Assembly (NCBI RefSeq): GCF_024814375.1
Contig: NZ_JANUXX010000004.1
Location: 1-64,000 of the forward strand
Direction of reading: 5' to 3'
Length of the DNA: 64,000 nucleotides
Source of the DNA: Streptococcus sciuri
Lineage (GTDB): Bacteria; Bacillota; Bacilli; Lactobacillales; Streptococcaceae
Each line of letters opens with the position of its first letter. The first letter of the stretch is position 1. Positions 29,833 through 38,695 of the stretch are shown here, piece after piece. The notes below the pieces were generated by a model. It searched no databases, had not been told where the DNA came from, and saw only the letters and a list, made by a program, of their open reading frames with translations. Position numbers and translations under genes: made by a program.

Positions 29833-30599
29833 GTGATGTATCACGTATTTTAAAAGAAGCTCGTGATCAAAATCGTCTCACGACTCTGGATTATGCACAG
29901 AGAGTATTTGACGATTTTATTGAGTTACATGGCGATAGACACTATGGTGATGATGGTGCTGTTGTTGGAGGAATTGCACGATTAGCAGGTCGTCCAGTCA
30001 CTGTTATTGGTATCCAAAAAGGAAAAAATTTACAAGATAATCTCAAACGCAATTTTGGGCAGCCACATCCAGAAGGTTATCGTAAAGCATGTCGTCTCAT
30101 GAAACAAGCAGAAAAGTTTGGTCGTCCAGTCATTACCTTTATCAATACCGCAGGAGCATATCCAGGTGTCGGAGCAGAGGAGAGAGGACAGGGTGAAGCT
30201 ATCGCTCACAATCTTCTGGAGATGAGTGATTTAAGAGTTCCGATTATTGCTGTTATTATTGGCGAGGGTGGCTCTGGTGGAGCTCTTGCCTTAGCATTAG
30301 CAGATAAGGTATGGATGCTTGAAAATACCATGTATGCTATTTTGAGTCCAGAAGGTTTTGCTTCTATTTTGTGGAAAGATGGTAGCAGAGCGCCTGAAGC
30401 GGCAGAGTTGATGAAGATAACAGCGGGTGAATTACTGCAAATGGGTGTGATTGATCGTATCATCCCAGAGCGTGGCTATTTTTCAAGTGAAATTATTGAT
30501 ATGCTGAAATCTGCACTTATCGAGGAGATAGAGAAACTCAGTCAGCTTTTGATAGAGGATTTGTTAGAGCAACGTTACCAGCGCTTTAGAAAATACTAA
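29829..30599 (+). CDS. accA: Acetyl-CoA carboxylase carboxyltransferase alpha subunit
   Basis: Partner of AccD, 256 residues. The short streptococcal form lacks most of the N-terminal extension. Visible blocks are [32 protein letters not shown] and [12 protein letters not shown]. It is the last gene of the cluster and is followed by a terminator. Confidence 0.95.
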   Translation: MSDVSRILKEARDQNRLTTLDYAQRVFDDFIELHGDRHYGDDGAVVGGIARLAGRPVTVIGIQKGKNLQDNLKRNFGQPHPEGYRKACRLMKQAEKFGRPVITFINTAGAYPGVGAEERGQGEAIAHNLLEMSDLRVPIIAVIIGEGGSGGALALALADKVWMLENTMYAILSPEGFASILWKDGSRAPEAAELMKITAGELLQMGVIDRIIPERGYFSSEIIDMLKSALIEEIEKLSQLLIEDLLEQRYQRFRKY

Positions 30600-30620
30600 A
30601 AAGAGAGGTTCCTCAGTCTG

Positions 30621-30653
30621 ACTCGAATGCCTATAAGAGCATTTGAGTTTTTT
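30621..30653 (+). terminator. Terminator of the fab/acc cluster
   Basis: ACTCGAATGC and GCATTTGAGT (one G-T pair), 8-base loop, T run. Confidence 0.82.
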
Positions 30654-30656
30654 GTT

Positions 30657-30883
30657 TTATAAAATAGATGTTTATTTTTTCATAAAAAATGTAACGAATG
30701 AATAGCAAAGAGAAAGATAATGTGTCTCTATAAGAAATAAGATTTTCATTATTTAATATGTATATTTTATAGATTGGACTACTATAGAGTAGCCTTGTTT
30801 CAACGCCAACCTCGAAGCTACAAACAACTTCTTATGAAATTCATAAGCATTAGAAGGAGTTATCCGATTCAGACCGAAGACAA
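30657..30883. other. Intergenic stretch with short palindromes, no gene
   Basis: AT-rich DNA between accA and the dha locus. It holds the palindrome CTTATGAA-A-TTCATAAG at 30831-30847. It also holds a minus-strand frame of about 50 codons (30753-30902) without a start codon or ribosome site. I recognise neither. It may be leftover of deleted DNA beside the broken glpF. Confidence 0.3.
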
Positions 30884-30912
30884 AATCTGTTAGAATTCTT
30901 TTCTAACAGATT
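30884..30912 (-). terminator. Hairpin at the end of the dhaKLM-glpF transcript
   Basis: Perfect 12-base arms AATCTGTTAGAA and TTCTAACAGATT with a 5-base loop. On the minus strand TTTTG follows. It lies where the glpF remnant ends. Confidence 0.6.
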
Positions 30913-30920
30913 CTCCTTAT

Positions 30921-31531
30921 TTTAGGAGTGAGAGACAATAGGACGTACTATAATCACTATAGGATTTATTTGAAATTGATAGGAGAGCGTGAATGACGAA
31001 ATCCGAGGTCACGAGTGGGGTTGATAGCGTAGCCTGTAGTTCCACCGAATGAGAATCCGATAGCAAAGACAACGATACCGACGATAATTGCTTTTAGGCT
31101 AGGAGATATATTATTTGAATCAATCACTATAACAGTCATGACAAGGACAATAGTTTTTAAAATGCCACCCAGCAAGTTAGACCATGTATGACAAATAGCT
31201 GAAGCGGTTGAGAAACAGTCTAAAATAGTCTCAGATTCTGCAGTTTCTTTCCAGTGAGGATAGTAGTGGAGGTATGATAGATGCAAACATAGCACCGAGA
31301 AATTGTACCTAGCACAGCCATAGCGCTAGGTACTGCGGGGTTTAAATGTGCTCCACTCAAAAAAGTAGATAGATAAAGAGCGACCACTACAGCAACTCCT
31401 AAGCCTAGAACAATAGCAATCCAACCGCTATGTTCAGACTTGTTTTTTTTCAAAAGTCAGGCAGAAACAACCCTGTTTTCTAGTAACACTAAGATAAACG
31501 TGCCTAGTAATTCACCGATAAATTCTTTCAT
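30921..31531 (-). pseudogene. glpF: Glycerol facilitator (aquaporin family), broken
   Basis: Starts MKEFIGELLGTF with a ribosome site (AGGAGA) but meets a TGA after 24 codons. It then resumes as KKNKSEHSGW and a first NPA-type loop SGAHLNPAV. A frame change plus a small deletion follows AVLGT. The second half reads through GFSFGGTTGYAINPTRDLG, with NPT in place of the second NPA. It then shifts frame again before a HALLSISNK stretch, and the expected last 25-30 residues are missing. With at least three lesions it cannot make a channel. It is the last gene of the dhaKLM transcript. Confidence 0.85.
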
Positions 31532-31543
31532 TTTCCGATTCTC

Positions 31544-31918
31544 CTATTTTGTAATCCGTAATTCTTCTAGTTGAGTGATGATAGTATCCTTATCTCCTCC
31601 AGCCTGTAGTAAAGCCGCTGCCGTATAAGAGCCTTCTACAATTGGGACATGTTGGATATGAATGACCTTATTTGAGAAGTCAGCGACCATTTCAATGTTC
31701 ATTCGAGCAGAACCTAGGTCATAGAAAGCGAGTAATTCCTCTGCTGGGTTTAAATCGACTATTTCTTGAACTCGTTCAAAGTTTGTTCCGATACCATTAT
31801 CTGGCGTTCCTCCTATATAGGTAAGAGGAATATCTTTTGCTACTTCATTGATTAAATCTACAATACCTTGGGCTAGATTTTTCGAATGTGAAACGATGAT
31901 AATTCCTAACTTACTCAT
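31544..31918 (-). CDS. dhaM: PTS-dependent dihydroxyacetone kinase phosphoryl donor DhaM
   Basis: Receives phosphate from HPr and passes it to the ADP in DhaL. 124 residues, the single-domain EIIA-mannose-like form without fused HPr or EI parts. The phosphorylated His is in IIIVSHSKNLAQG (about residue 9). The downstream block GGTPDNGIGT is typical. The start overlaps the end of dhaL by eight bases (ATGAGTAA), and an in-frame ATG three codons earlier lies inside dhaL. Confidence 0.92.
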   Translation of the reverse strand: MSKLGIIIVSHSKNLAQGIVDLINEVAKDIPLTYIGGTPDNGIGTNFERVQEIVDLNPAEELLAFYDLGSARMNIEMVADFSNKVIHIQHVPIVEGSYTAAALLQAGGDKDTIITQLEELRITK

Positions 31919-32492
31919 AAGCAACACCTGATTCTATTAAGGCTTCAAACAGATAGGCTGTCGATTGCGACCCAGGGTCAAGATGCCCCAAAGACCGTTC
32001 TCCAACATAGGAAGCCCGTCCTTTTGTTGCTACAATATCTTTAGTTGTTTCAACATAAGCAGTTATATTATCAAGAGAAAGTTTGTTTTCTCTCAAATCT
32101 TGGATGACCGGTGTCCAAACATCCACCATTGTTTTTTCTCCGACAGTTGCTTTACCTCGTTTGATAATCATATCAAGAGCATCTTGCATGCTATCGACAA
32201 ATGCTTGAGTATCAATGCCCTTGCTGATACCAACAAATGCTGAACCGTAGAGAGAACCAGAAGCACCTCCTACTTTGCTAAGTAGCTGCATTCCGACCGT
32301 TTTAAAGACTTCGCTTGTTTTAGTAAATTCTTTATTTGTAAGTTCTTCCATGACCGCAGCCATTCCGCGAGCCATATTGCTACCGTGGTCACCGTCACCG
32401 ATAGGCCTATCTAGTTCACTTAGATAGTCTTTATTGGCTTGAATTTTATCATTAAATTGACTCATCCATTTAATTGCATCTTGTACGTTCAT
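31911..32492 (-). CDS. dhaL: Dihydroxyacetone kinase ADP-binding subunit DhaL
   Basis: Holds a tightly bound ADP that is phosphorylated by DhaM and serves as phosphate donor. 193 residues. The Mg-ADP site GDGDHGSNMARG is at about 32-43. The later DPGSQST stretch closes the nucleotide site. GGAAAAAA is before the start. It sits between dhaK and dhaM in one operon. Confidence 0.94.
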   Translation of the reverse strand: MNVQDAIKWMSQFNDKIQANKDYLSELDRPIGDGDHGSNMARGMAAVMEELTNKEFTKTSEVFKTVGMQLLSKVGGASGSLYGSAFVGISKGIDTQAFVDSMQDALDMIIKRGKATVGEKTMVDVWTPVIQDLRENKLSLDNITAYVETTKDIVATKGRASYVGERSLGHLDPGSQSTAYLFEALIESGVAYE

Positions 32493-32510
32493 TTATTTTT
32501 TTCCTCGTTT

Positions 32511-33500
32511 CTACCAAGCTGGCGTAGTGACAGGACTATTCAAAGCCTCTAGCCATTCTGCATTTTCTAGTTTAATCAAGGTTAAGGATAGACCAGCCAT
32601 ATCAATTGAAGTCATGTAATCACCGAGTTTTTTATAGACAACTTGAATCCCCTTTTCTGCCAAAAGATTAGCGACATCATTGGCAAAAATGTATTGTTCC
32701 ATTAAAGGAGTTGAGCCCAAACCGTTGATGAGAATACCAAATTGTTGACCATAAGTTGCATTGAAATCGGTTAGTAATTTGTCAATCAACTCTTTTGCCA
32801 AAAGTGCAGAGGGCTGCAATTTTTCTTTTTGATAACCTGGTTCACCGTGAATCCCAACACCGTACTCAAATTCATCTTCTTCAAGTACAAAACCGGGTTT
32901 TCCAACTTCAGGAACAGTTGCGCCTGACAAGGCTAGACCAATTGTTTTAATCTGTCCTACCAGTTCGTCTGCTAAATCCTTAATTTCATGTAAGGACTTT
33001 CCTTTTCTAGCAGCATGACCTAGAATTTTATGAACAAAAACTGTACCGGCTACTCCACGACGTCCTTGAGTATATAGACTGTTTTCGACTGCAATATCAT
33101 CATCTACAATAACGCTAGCAACTTCAATGCCTTCCATTTCCGCCAATTCTTGAGCCATTTCAAAATTCATGATGTCTCCAGAATAATTTTTGATGACCAT
33201 AAATACTCCAGCCCCTTCATCAGCCGCTTTAATCGCTTCGAGAATCTGGTCAGGAGTAGGTGAAGTAAAGACAGCTCCACAGACAGCAGCAGAAAGCATA
33301 CCGTCTCCAACAAAGCCAGCATGTGCTGGTTCATGACCTGAACCACCTCCAGAGATTAAACCTACCTTGCCTGTTTTTTCAGCTTTTCGGATAATCACAT
33401 CATACCCGTCTAAACGTTCTACCAAATCAGAGTGAACAAAGCTCATGCCTTTTAGCATTTCATCAACGACGTTTGCTGGATTATTGATAATTTTTTTCAT
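32511..33500 (-). CDS. dhaK: Dihydroxyacetone kinase substrate-binding subunit DhaK
   Basis: Binds dihydroxyacetone covalently and presents it to DhaL. 329 residues. The block GGGSGHEPAHAGFVG is near 47-61. The covalent His is in GIHGEPG near 217. The start is the ATG at 33500, with GAGG eight bases before it. An ATG seven codons earlier has no ribosome site. First gene of the dhaKLM-glpF operon, divergent from dhaS. Confidence 0.95.
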   Translation of the reverse strand: MKKIINNPANVVDEMLKGMSFVHSDLVERLDGYDVIIRKAEKTGKVGLISGGGSGHEPAHAGFVGDGMLSAAVCGAVFTSPTPDQILEAIKAADEGAGVFMVIKNYSGDIMNFEMAQELAEMEGIEVASVIVDDDIAVENSLYTQGRRGVAGTVFVHKILGHAARKGKSLHEIKDLADELVGQIKTIGLALSGATVPEVGKPGFVLEEDEFEYGVGIHGEPGYQKEKLQPSALLAKELIDKLLTDFNATYGQQFGILINGLGSTPLMEQYIFANDVANLLAEKGIQVVYKKLGDYMTSIDMAGLSLTLIKLENAEWLEALNSPVTTPAW

Positions 33501-33533
33501 GGTAACATCCTCTTTTTTCATTTTGCTAAGTTT

Positions 33534-33539
33534 ATTATA
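33534..33539 (-). promoter_or_regulatory. -10 box of dhaKLM
   Basis: TATAAT on the minus strand about 34 bases before dhaK. The -35 region is poor, as expected for an activator-dependent promoter. The putative DhaS site lies about 24-46 bases upstream. Confidence 0.5.
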
Positions 33540-33563
33540 AAACTTGATATAGAGAAAAGTAAG

Positions 33564-33585
33564 GGACAGATTGTTTCATTTGTCC
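33564..33585 (+). promoter_or_regulatory. Putative DhaS operator
   Basis: GGACAGAT-N6-ATTTGTCC is an inverted repeat that differs by one base from the lactococcal DhaS operator as I remember it (GGACACAT-N6-ATTTGTCC). It lies between the divergent dhaK and dhaS genes. Confidence 0.75.
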
Positions 33586-33652
33586 GCTTTCTCTGTTTTT
33601 CTATCTTATTTTTGATATGATAGAACTAGTAAAAAATGAGGAGGATGTTATG

Positions 33653-34183
33653 ATGCCTTCACTGATTACCAAAAAGAGAATAGCAAAAGCATTTAAAACG
33701 CTTCTTGAAAGAGAAGAATTTGATAAAATATCAATTGTTGATATTATGGAACTAGCAGGAATCCGGCGACAAACTTTTTACAATCATTTTTTAGATAAAT
33801 ATCAACTAATGGATTGGATTTTTGAAAATGATTTGCAAGAACAAATTACCAATAATCTTGATTTTATTACAGGTTACCAACTCTTGAAAGAACTGTTTCT
33901 ATACTTTGAAGAGGAAAAAGAGTTTTACGTTCAGTTGTTTGCTATCCGAGGACAGAATGATTTTTATTCTTATTTTATTACCTATTGCATGACAGTTGTT
34001 GAAAAAATTATTAAGGAATATTCTGTTCAAGCAATCTTTATCGAGAATGAAACATTCCTAGCGTTTCATCAAAATTATCATGCTCATGCACTTGCAGAAA
34101 TCGTTAGATGCTTTGTCAGCCATTCTATTCCAATGCCTGCCCCTAATTTTTTACTGTATGAAATGACAAATCGAATAATGTAG
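33653..34183 (+). CDS. dhaS: TetR-like activator of the dha operon
   Basis: About 176 residues. An N-terminal TetR helix-turn-helix covers residues 8-50 (SIVDIMELAGIRRQTFYNHF). The C-terminal domain is of the DhaS type. In Lactococcus, DhaS activates dhaKLM together with DhaQ and dihydroxyacetone. The start is one of two adjacent ATGs (33650, 33653) after GAGGAGG. An ATG at 33617 lies inside the -10 box and is rejected. The promoter has TGA-TATGAT at 33613-33621. Confidence 0.9.
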   Translation: MPSLITKKRIAKAFKTLLEREEFDKISIVDIMELAGIRRQTFYNHFLDKYQLMDWIFENDLQEQITNNLDFITGYQLLKELFLYFEEEKEFYVQLFAIRGQNDFYSYFITYCMTVVEKIIKEYSVQAIFIENETFLAFHQNYHAHALAEIVRCFVSHSIPMPAPNFLLYEMTNRIM

Positions 34184-34194
34184 GAGAGTTTTTC

Positions 34195-35184
34195 ATGACA
34201 TTTATCCACAATCAGCAAAAACATATTTTATCTGACTTTATTTCTGGTCAATTATTGGCATATCCACATCTAAAAAAGCACGAAACTCTCCCACTTGTTT
34301 ACAATCGTCATCATGATAGTAGTAAAATTCCTATTCTTTCAGGAGGTGGAAGTGGGCATGAACCAGCCCATATTGGTTATGTAGGAGAAGGTATGCTGAC
34401 AGGAGCTATTTATGGAACGCTATTTTATCCTCCTACGGTTGATGAAATTGCGGTCTCTATTCGTTTTCTGGACAAAGGAAAAGGGGTTTTTGTGATTGTG
34501 AAAAATTTTGATGCAGACCTTGCTCATTTTAGAAAAGCGATTGCAACTGTAAGGGCAGAAGGTTACAATGTTAAGTATATTCTCTCATATGATGATATTT
34601 CTATCGAACCGAAAAAACATTTCAAAATCCGTGGCAGAGGACTAGCAGGTACTATTCTCTTACACAAGATATTGGGAGCACTTGCACAACGAGGTGCTAG
34701 TCTTGATGAATTAGAGCAGGTAGGTTTTGAACTTTCCACTCAAATTGCGACGATTGGTTTTGCGACAAAATCAGCTACCTTACCAAGAGCTACTCTTCCG
34801 CTCTTTGAATTAGAGGAGAATTCTATCTATTATGGAATTGGTATTCATGGAGAAGAAGGCTACCGCACTGTTCCATTTACCTCATCTGAAGAACTAGCAA
34901 ATGAAATCGTCAATAAGTTGAAATTGCACTTTCATTGGGAAAAAGGGGAACCATTTATACTTCTGGTCAATAATTTAGGAACAACGACCGATTTGGAAAT
35001 GGGAATTTTCTTAAATGATTTAAAACAATTATTTGATATCCAAGGGTTATCTCTGCCTTTGATAAAGTCAGGAAGATTTATGACGAGTCTTGATATGGCG
35101 GGAATTTCTGTTACATTGTGCAAAATGACAGATAAGCAGTGGCTGGATTATTTATTAGTACCAACAGATGCCTATGCCTGGTAG
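34195..35184 (+). CDS. dhaQ: DhaK paralogue DhaQ, coactivator of DhaS
   Basis: 329 residues and closely parallel to DhaK, with GGGSGHEPAHIGYVG and the ligand-binding His in GIHGEEG. In the lactococcal system DhaQ binds dihydroxyacetone but does not act as kinase and joins DhaS at the promoter. Here it lies 11 bases after dhaS, which supports that role. A kinase role is less likely because no second dhaL is nearby. Confidence 0.9.
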   Translation: MTFIHNQQKHILSDFISGQLLAYPHLKKHETLPLVYNRHHDSSKIPILSGGGSGHEPAHIGYVGEGMLTGAIYGTLFYPPTVDEIAVSIRFLDKGKGVFVIVKNFDADLAHFRKAIATVRAEGYNVKYILSYDDISIEPKKHFKIRGRGLAGTILLHKILGALAQRGASLDELEQVGFELSTQIATIGFATKSATLPRATLPLFELEENSIYYGIGIHGEEGYRTVPFTSSEELANEIVNKLKLHFHWEKGEPFILLVNNLGTTTDLEMGIFLNDLKQLFDIQGLSLPLIKSGRFMTSLDMAGISVTLCKMTDKQWLDYLLVPTDAYAW

Positions 35185-35222
35185 TTGATGATTGAATAGT
35201 AGTTTAGGAAAGGATAATACTT

Positions 35223-35519
35223 ATGCGACGAGTTGGGGCAAGAAATAACAAGAAAAGACAAGAATTTTATGATGCAATATCTGATGTTTATAATCATTTA
35301 GAGTTAAATGAAGAGGATAGAAAAATATTATTGGATATGGCTAAGGATGTTGATGATAACGTTAAACTAAGTTATATTTCTTCTAAATTTTATGGAAAAG
35401 TGAATCATATGTACTGTTTAACCGAACATCATATTCTGGTTAAACGATTATTAGATTTGATGCAAAAATATAAACGGTGGTATTATATCGGTATGCCCCC
35501 TTTATATCCGTTATTTTAA
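35223..35519 (+). CDS. Small charged protein of unknown function
   Basis: 98 residues, with a good AAAGGA site before ATG. No signal peptide or membrane segment. Predicted mostly helical and rich in Lys, Asp and Tyr, with a basic start (MRRVGARNNKKRQ) and an unusual end YYIGMPPLYPLF. The size and helical look recall bacteriocin immunity proteins, but I see no diagnostic motif and do not claim it. It follows dhaQ by 38 bases. Confidence 0.55.
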   Translation: MRRVGARNNKKRQEFYDAISDVYNHLELNEEDRKILLDMAKDVDDNVKLSYISSKFYGKVNHMYCLTEHHILVKRLLDLMQKYKRWYYIGMPPLYPLF

Positions 35520-35547
35520 GTGTGTTCAATAAAGAATAGACGATAGA

Positions 35548-35578
35548 AAAAAGCTTCAGCTATCTGCGGAAGCTTTTT
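35548..35578. terminator. Bidirectional terminator before serS
   Basis: AAAAAGCTTC and GAAGCTTTTT arms around an 11-base loop, usable by the small gene and by serS. Confidence 0.85.
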
Positions 35579-35585
35579 AGTGTTT

Positions 35586-36866
35586 TCATGCCTGTGGTTT
35601 AATCGTTTCAATACCCCCCATATATGGACGAAGCACCTTTGGGATAGTGATAGATCCATCTTTGTTTTGGTAATTTTCAAGGATAGCAGCGACAGTACGC
35701 CCAACAGCAAGACCTGAACCGTTTAAGGTATGAAGCAATTTCACCTTTCCATCTGCTTCGTCACGATAACGGATTTGAGCGCGACGAGCTTGGAAATCCT
35801 CAGTGTTAGAGCATGATGAAATCTCACGATAAGTATTTTGTGCTGGAATCCAGACCTCAAGGTCATAAGTTTTAGCAGCAGAAAATCCCATATCTCCGGT
35901 GCATAGAGTAATCACACGATAAGGAAGTTCGAGTTTTTGTAAGATATTTTCAGCGTTAGCCACCATTTTTTCTAATTCATGGTAAGATTCTTCAGGTTTG
36001 GTAAATTTCACCATTTCGACTTTGTGAAATTGGTGCAAACGGATAAGTCCACGAGTATCACGGCCGGCAGATCCTGCTTCTGAACGGAAAGAAGGGGACA
36101 TGGCAGTGAAGTAGATAGGCAACTCTTGTCCATCGATGATTTCACCGCGATAGTAATTGGTCAAAGGAACTTCGGCGGTTGGGATAAGCACATAGTCGCT
36201 ATCAGCTAATTCAAAAGTATCCTCTTTAAATTTAGGATATTGCCCTGTTCCAAACATAGAGTCGTGGTTGACCATATAAGGTGGAATCACTTCGGTGTAA
36301 CCTTCTTTAGCATGCTCGTCTAACATGAAGTTGTAGATGGCACGTTCTAGTTTTGCGCCTAAGCCTTTATAAAAGAGAAAACGTGAGCCAGTCACTTTCG
36401 CACCGCGTTCCCAATCCAGAATGCCTAAATCTTCACCTAAATCCCAGTGAGGCTTGATGTTAAAATCAAATTCACGTGGTGTTCCCCAACGGCGAACTTC
36501 TACGTTTTCATCTTCATCAGCACCGATAGGTACATCAGCGGCTGGGATATTTGGTAATGTCGTGATAATAGCTTGAATCGCTTTATCAATTTCTGTCAAT
36601 TCTTTATCAATGCTTTTAATAGTAGCAGATAGTTCTTGCATAGCAGTAATTTGCTGGCTAGCATCTTTTTTATTGCGCTTAGCTTGTGCAATTGCAGCTG
36701 AAGCAGTATTGCGTTTAGCTTTAGCTTCTTCTGATGTGACAAGCAATTTGCGGCGTTTGCTGTCAAGCTCTTGAAGTTCTTGTAAGGTGTCAGAGCTGAC
36801 TCCACGTGTTGCCAATTGGTTTGAGATTGTTTCAAAGTTTGTTCGGATGCGTTTCAAATCTAACAT
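35586..36866 (-). CDS. serS: Seryl-tRNA synthetase
   Basis: Charges tRNA-Ser. About 426 residues. An N-terminal coiled-coil arm that grips the tRNA covers about 25-110. Class II motif 2 is [15 protein letters not shown] near 270. Motif 3 is [19 protein letters not shown] near 378-396. The start is the ATG at 36866, with GGAGGAAA just before it. The longer frame runs into the T-box leader and is rejected. Confidence 0.95.
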   Translation of the reverse strand: MLDLKRIRTNFETISNQLATRGVSSDTLQELQELDSKRRKLLVTSEEAKAKRNTASAAIAQAKRNKKDASQQITAMQELSATIKSIDKELTEIDKAIQAIITTLPNIPAADVPIGADEDENVEVRRWGTPREFDFNIKPHWDLGEDLGILDWERGAKVTGSRFLFYKGLGAKLERAIYNFMLDEHAKEGYTEVIPPYMVNHDSMFGTGQYPKFKEDTFELADSDYVLIPTAEVPLTNYYRGEIIDGQELPIYFTAMSPSFRSEAGSAGRDTRGLIRLHQFHKVEMVKFTKPEESYHELEKMVANAENILQKLELPYRVITLCTGDMGFSAAKTYDLEVWIPAQNTYREISSCSNTEDFQARRAQIRYRDEADGKVKLLHTLNGSGLAVGRTVAAILENYQNKDGSITIPKVLRPYMGGIETIKPQA

Positions 36867-36877
36867 CAGTTTCCTCC

Positions 36878-37053
36878 AAAAAGCACCCAAGTAAAGCCGC
36901 TGGAGCGCTTTAAGCGCGGTTCCATCCAGCTTCACCTGAGTGCACTTGATTATTGATTACGATAAATATAGTCACGGTAGATTTCACGCTGACTCTTATC
37001 TGCTCACACCACACGCAGACTCTCTAAAAAAAGCGATAGCGTTACTTATCCGC
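36878..37053 (-). promoter_or_regulatory. T-box leader of serS
   Basis: On the minus strand the conserved T-box run GGATGGAACCGCG lies at 36915-36927. It is inside a long terminator: GCACTCAGGTGAAG with CTTTACTTGGGTGC, plus inner GCTGGA with TCCAGC, then TTTTT. The T-box arm is freed for the antiterminator when uncharged tRNA-Ser binds. The upstream part holds AGAGAG and a short stem I closed by ACGCT and AGCGT. The specifier region AGAGTCAGC contains three overlapping serine codons (AGT, TCA, AGC), so I do not choose one. Confidence 0.8.
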
Positions 37054-37060
37054 TATTTTC

Positions 37061-37089
37061 ATTATAGCGTATTTTTTGTAAAGTGTAAA
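37061..37089 (-). promoter_or_regulatory. Promoter of serS
   Basis: On the minus strand TTTACA (37084-37089), 17-base spacer, TATAAT (37061-37066). The start point is about 187 bases before the gene, leaving room for the T-box. Confidence 0.8.
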
Positions 37090-37105
37090 CCATAAGCTAT
37101 ATAAG

Positions 37106-37918
37106 CTATAAGAAAAGTTTCTCAAGTTCTTTAGCAACGCCATCTTCTTCGTTAGTGTAATCTGTTTGTTTATCTGCATAAGGTAGAAGGGTTTGACTAG
37201 CATTTTTCATAGCGTAGCCCACCTTTGCAAAAGAGAGCATTTCTGTATCATTGTGCTCATCTCCAAAGGCGATGAGTTGGTCTTTATTCATATTGAGGGC
37301 GGACAACAAATAGTTGAGAGCAAAAGCTTTGTTGATCCCCTTAGGTGAAAATTCTAGGATATTTAGTGGGCCACCCCATGAATCCACTTCGATGTTGTAG
37401 TCAAAGTGTTTACATAGTTCTTTAGCGAGTTCGTACTTATCTTTGTGACGCGTTTGCATTAGGAGGGCATTAGGATTTCTTGTGATTTTGTTTATATCCA
37501 TCCGCATGCTTTCTGTGATTTGAGGGACACCAAAGAGAGTAGGATTGATACGATTTGGATAATCTAGTGTAATATAAAAATTTTGACGATATTCACTAGC
37601 TATAAAATCTGCTTGAATAGCCTCACTCATCTGAAGTGTAGCAAGAAGGTATTTCTTATCTAGAGTAATATTTTGTTCTTTACTCCATTTTTTATCTGGC
37701 AAATGTGTCAAGGAACCGTTAAAGCTAATCATAGGTGTTTCTAACTGTAATCGTCGATAATGTTGAATTGCCATACGATAAGGACGTCCTGTTGCAATGA
37801 CAACTTTATGCCCTAGTTGACTAATGTGCGAAATAACATCAATCGTGTAATCTGAAATGGTATTGTCAGAGTGTAGCAACGTACCGTCTAAGTCTAGTGC
37901 AATCATTCTTTTAGCCAT
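37106..37918 (-). CDS. Cof-type HAD hydrolase
   Basis: 270-residue subfamily IIB phosphatase. The nucleophile block LDLDGTLLHSDN is at the start. Motif II lies in VIATGRPYR. A C2B cap occupies the middle. Motif IV is AFGDEHNDTEML near 220. Substrates of this family are sugar or cofactor phosphates, and none can be assigned. On the minus strand TGT-TATAAT (37925-37933) ends six bases before the ATG, so the message should be leaderless. Confidence 0.88.
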   Translation of the reverse strand: MAKRMIALDLDGTLLHSDNTISDYTIDVISHISQLGHKVVIATGRPYRMAIQHYRRLQLETPMISFNGSLTHLPDKKWSKEQNITLDKKYLLATLQMSEAIQADFIASEYRQNFYITLDYPNRINPTLFGVPQITESMRMDINKITRNPNALLMQTRHKDKYELAKELCKHFDYNIEVDSWGGPLNILEFSPKGINKAFALNYLLSALNMNKDQLIAFGDEHNDTEMLSFAKVGYAMKNASQTLLPYADKQTDYTNEEDGVAKELEKLFL

Positions 37919-37924
37919 GCTAAG

Positions 37925-37933
37925 ATTATAACA
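37925..37933 (-). promoter_or_regulatory. Extended -10 promoter, start codon 6 bases on
   Basis: TGT precedes TATAAT on the minus strand, and the Cof-type HAD gene starts six bases after it. Confidence 0.55.
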
Positions 37934-38042
37934 TAAAAGTCTATTTTTGAGTGGATAAATCCCTTCTTATCGTTTTTTAAGCAGACTAGGAACAGTCTTT
38001 TTTGATATAATAAAAATCAATCACCAAAAGAAAGGGGAGTTC

Positions 38043-38651
38043 ATGAAGAAAAAAATTATCCTTATTCATTTATTTTTTACTGTGATTGCATTAGGAATTA
38101 AATACTATCACGTCAGCGGTCCAGATTTGATTTGGAACATGTTTTTAGCACTGGTTGCTTTTGATTTTGCAGCTTTGGTTTATTTTATGAAGCAGCCTGT
38201 TTTGAGGCTTTTTCTCACACTTTTTTGGTTTTTTTTCTACCCAAATACTTTTTATATGCTAACGGACATTGTTCATATGAATTTTACAAGTACAGTATTG
38301 TGGGAGAAGACCAGTTTGATTCTGTATATGCTCTTTGTCTCAAGCATCCTTTTTGGAGTTTTATCGGGAGCTGAGAGTATAAAAGTGATTTTCAAATCTT
38401 TTAACATCACGTCTTATAGTTTACGTTTAGTGGCGATTTGTGTCTTATCTGCCATCTCAAGTTTTGCTATTCATATCGGTCGTTATGCTAGGTTGAATAG
38501 TTGGGATATTATCACCAGACCGAAAGTGGTTATTGATGAATTAGCGAGCGTTTGGACGACAGGAACAGCGATGTACTTTGTGATTGGCTTTACTTTTTTA
38601 CAAATTCTAACGCTTGTTTTTTTAGAAAATGAAAGCTTAAATAAGGGTTGA
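38043..38651 (+). CDS. DUF1361 membrane protein
   Basis: 202 residues with about six transmembrane segments. The family landmark FWFFFYPNTFYMLTDIVHM lies near 61-79. AAGGGGAG before the ATG and a TATAAT box about 30 bases upstream make it a real gene. Function unknown. No transport or enzyme motif was seen. Confidence 0.8.
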   Translation: MKKKIILIHLFFTVIALGIKYYHVSGPDLIWNMFLALVAFDFAALVYFMKQPVLRLFLTLFWFFFYPNTFYMLTDIVHMNFTSTVLWEKTSLILYMLFVSSILFGVLSGAESIKVIFKSFNITSYSLRLVAICVLSAISSFAIHIGRYARLNSWDIITRPKVVIDELASVWTTGTAMYFVIGFTFLQILTLVFLENESLNKG

Positions 38652-38682
38652 TAATAGAACGTTTATTTGATAATATAGAAGT

Positions 38683-38695
38683 ATCGTTCGGTATT
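38683..38695 (-). promoter_or_regulatory. Candidate PurR box
   Basis: On the minus strand AATACCGAACGAT matches the Gram-positive PurBox (AWWWCCGAACWWT) at 12 of 13 bases, about 50 bases before the purine permease start. A weaker half-match with AGAACG lies near 38655-38665. Confidence 0.45.

Noticed and set aside
33617-33652. dhaS start at 33617
   Set aside because: That ATG is part of the -10 box TATGAT, so it is not in the message.
36867-36935. Extended serS start inside the leader
   Set aside because: The extra 23 codons are T-box and terminator sequence; GGAGGAAA marks the ATG at 36866.
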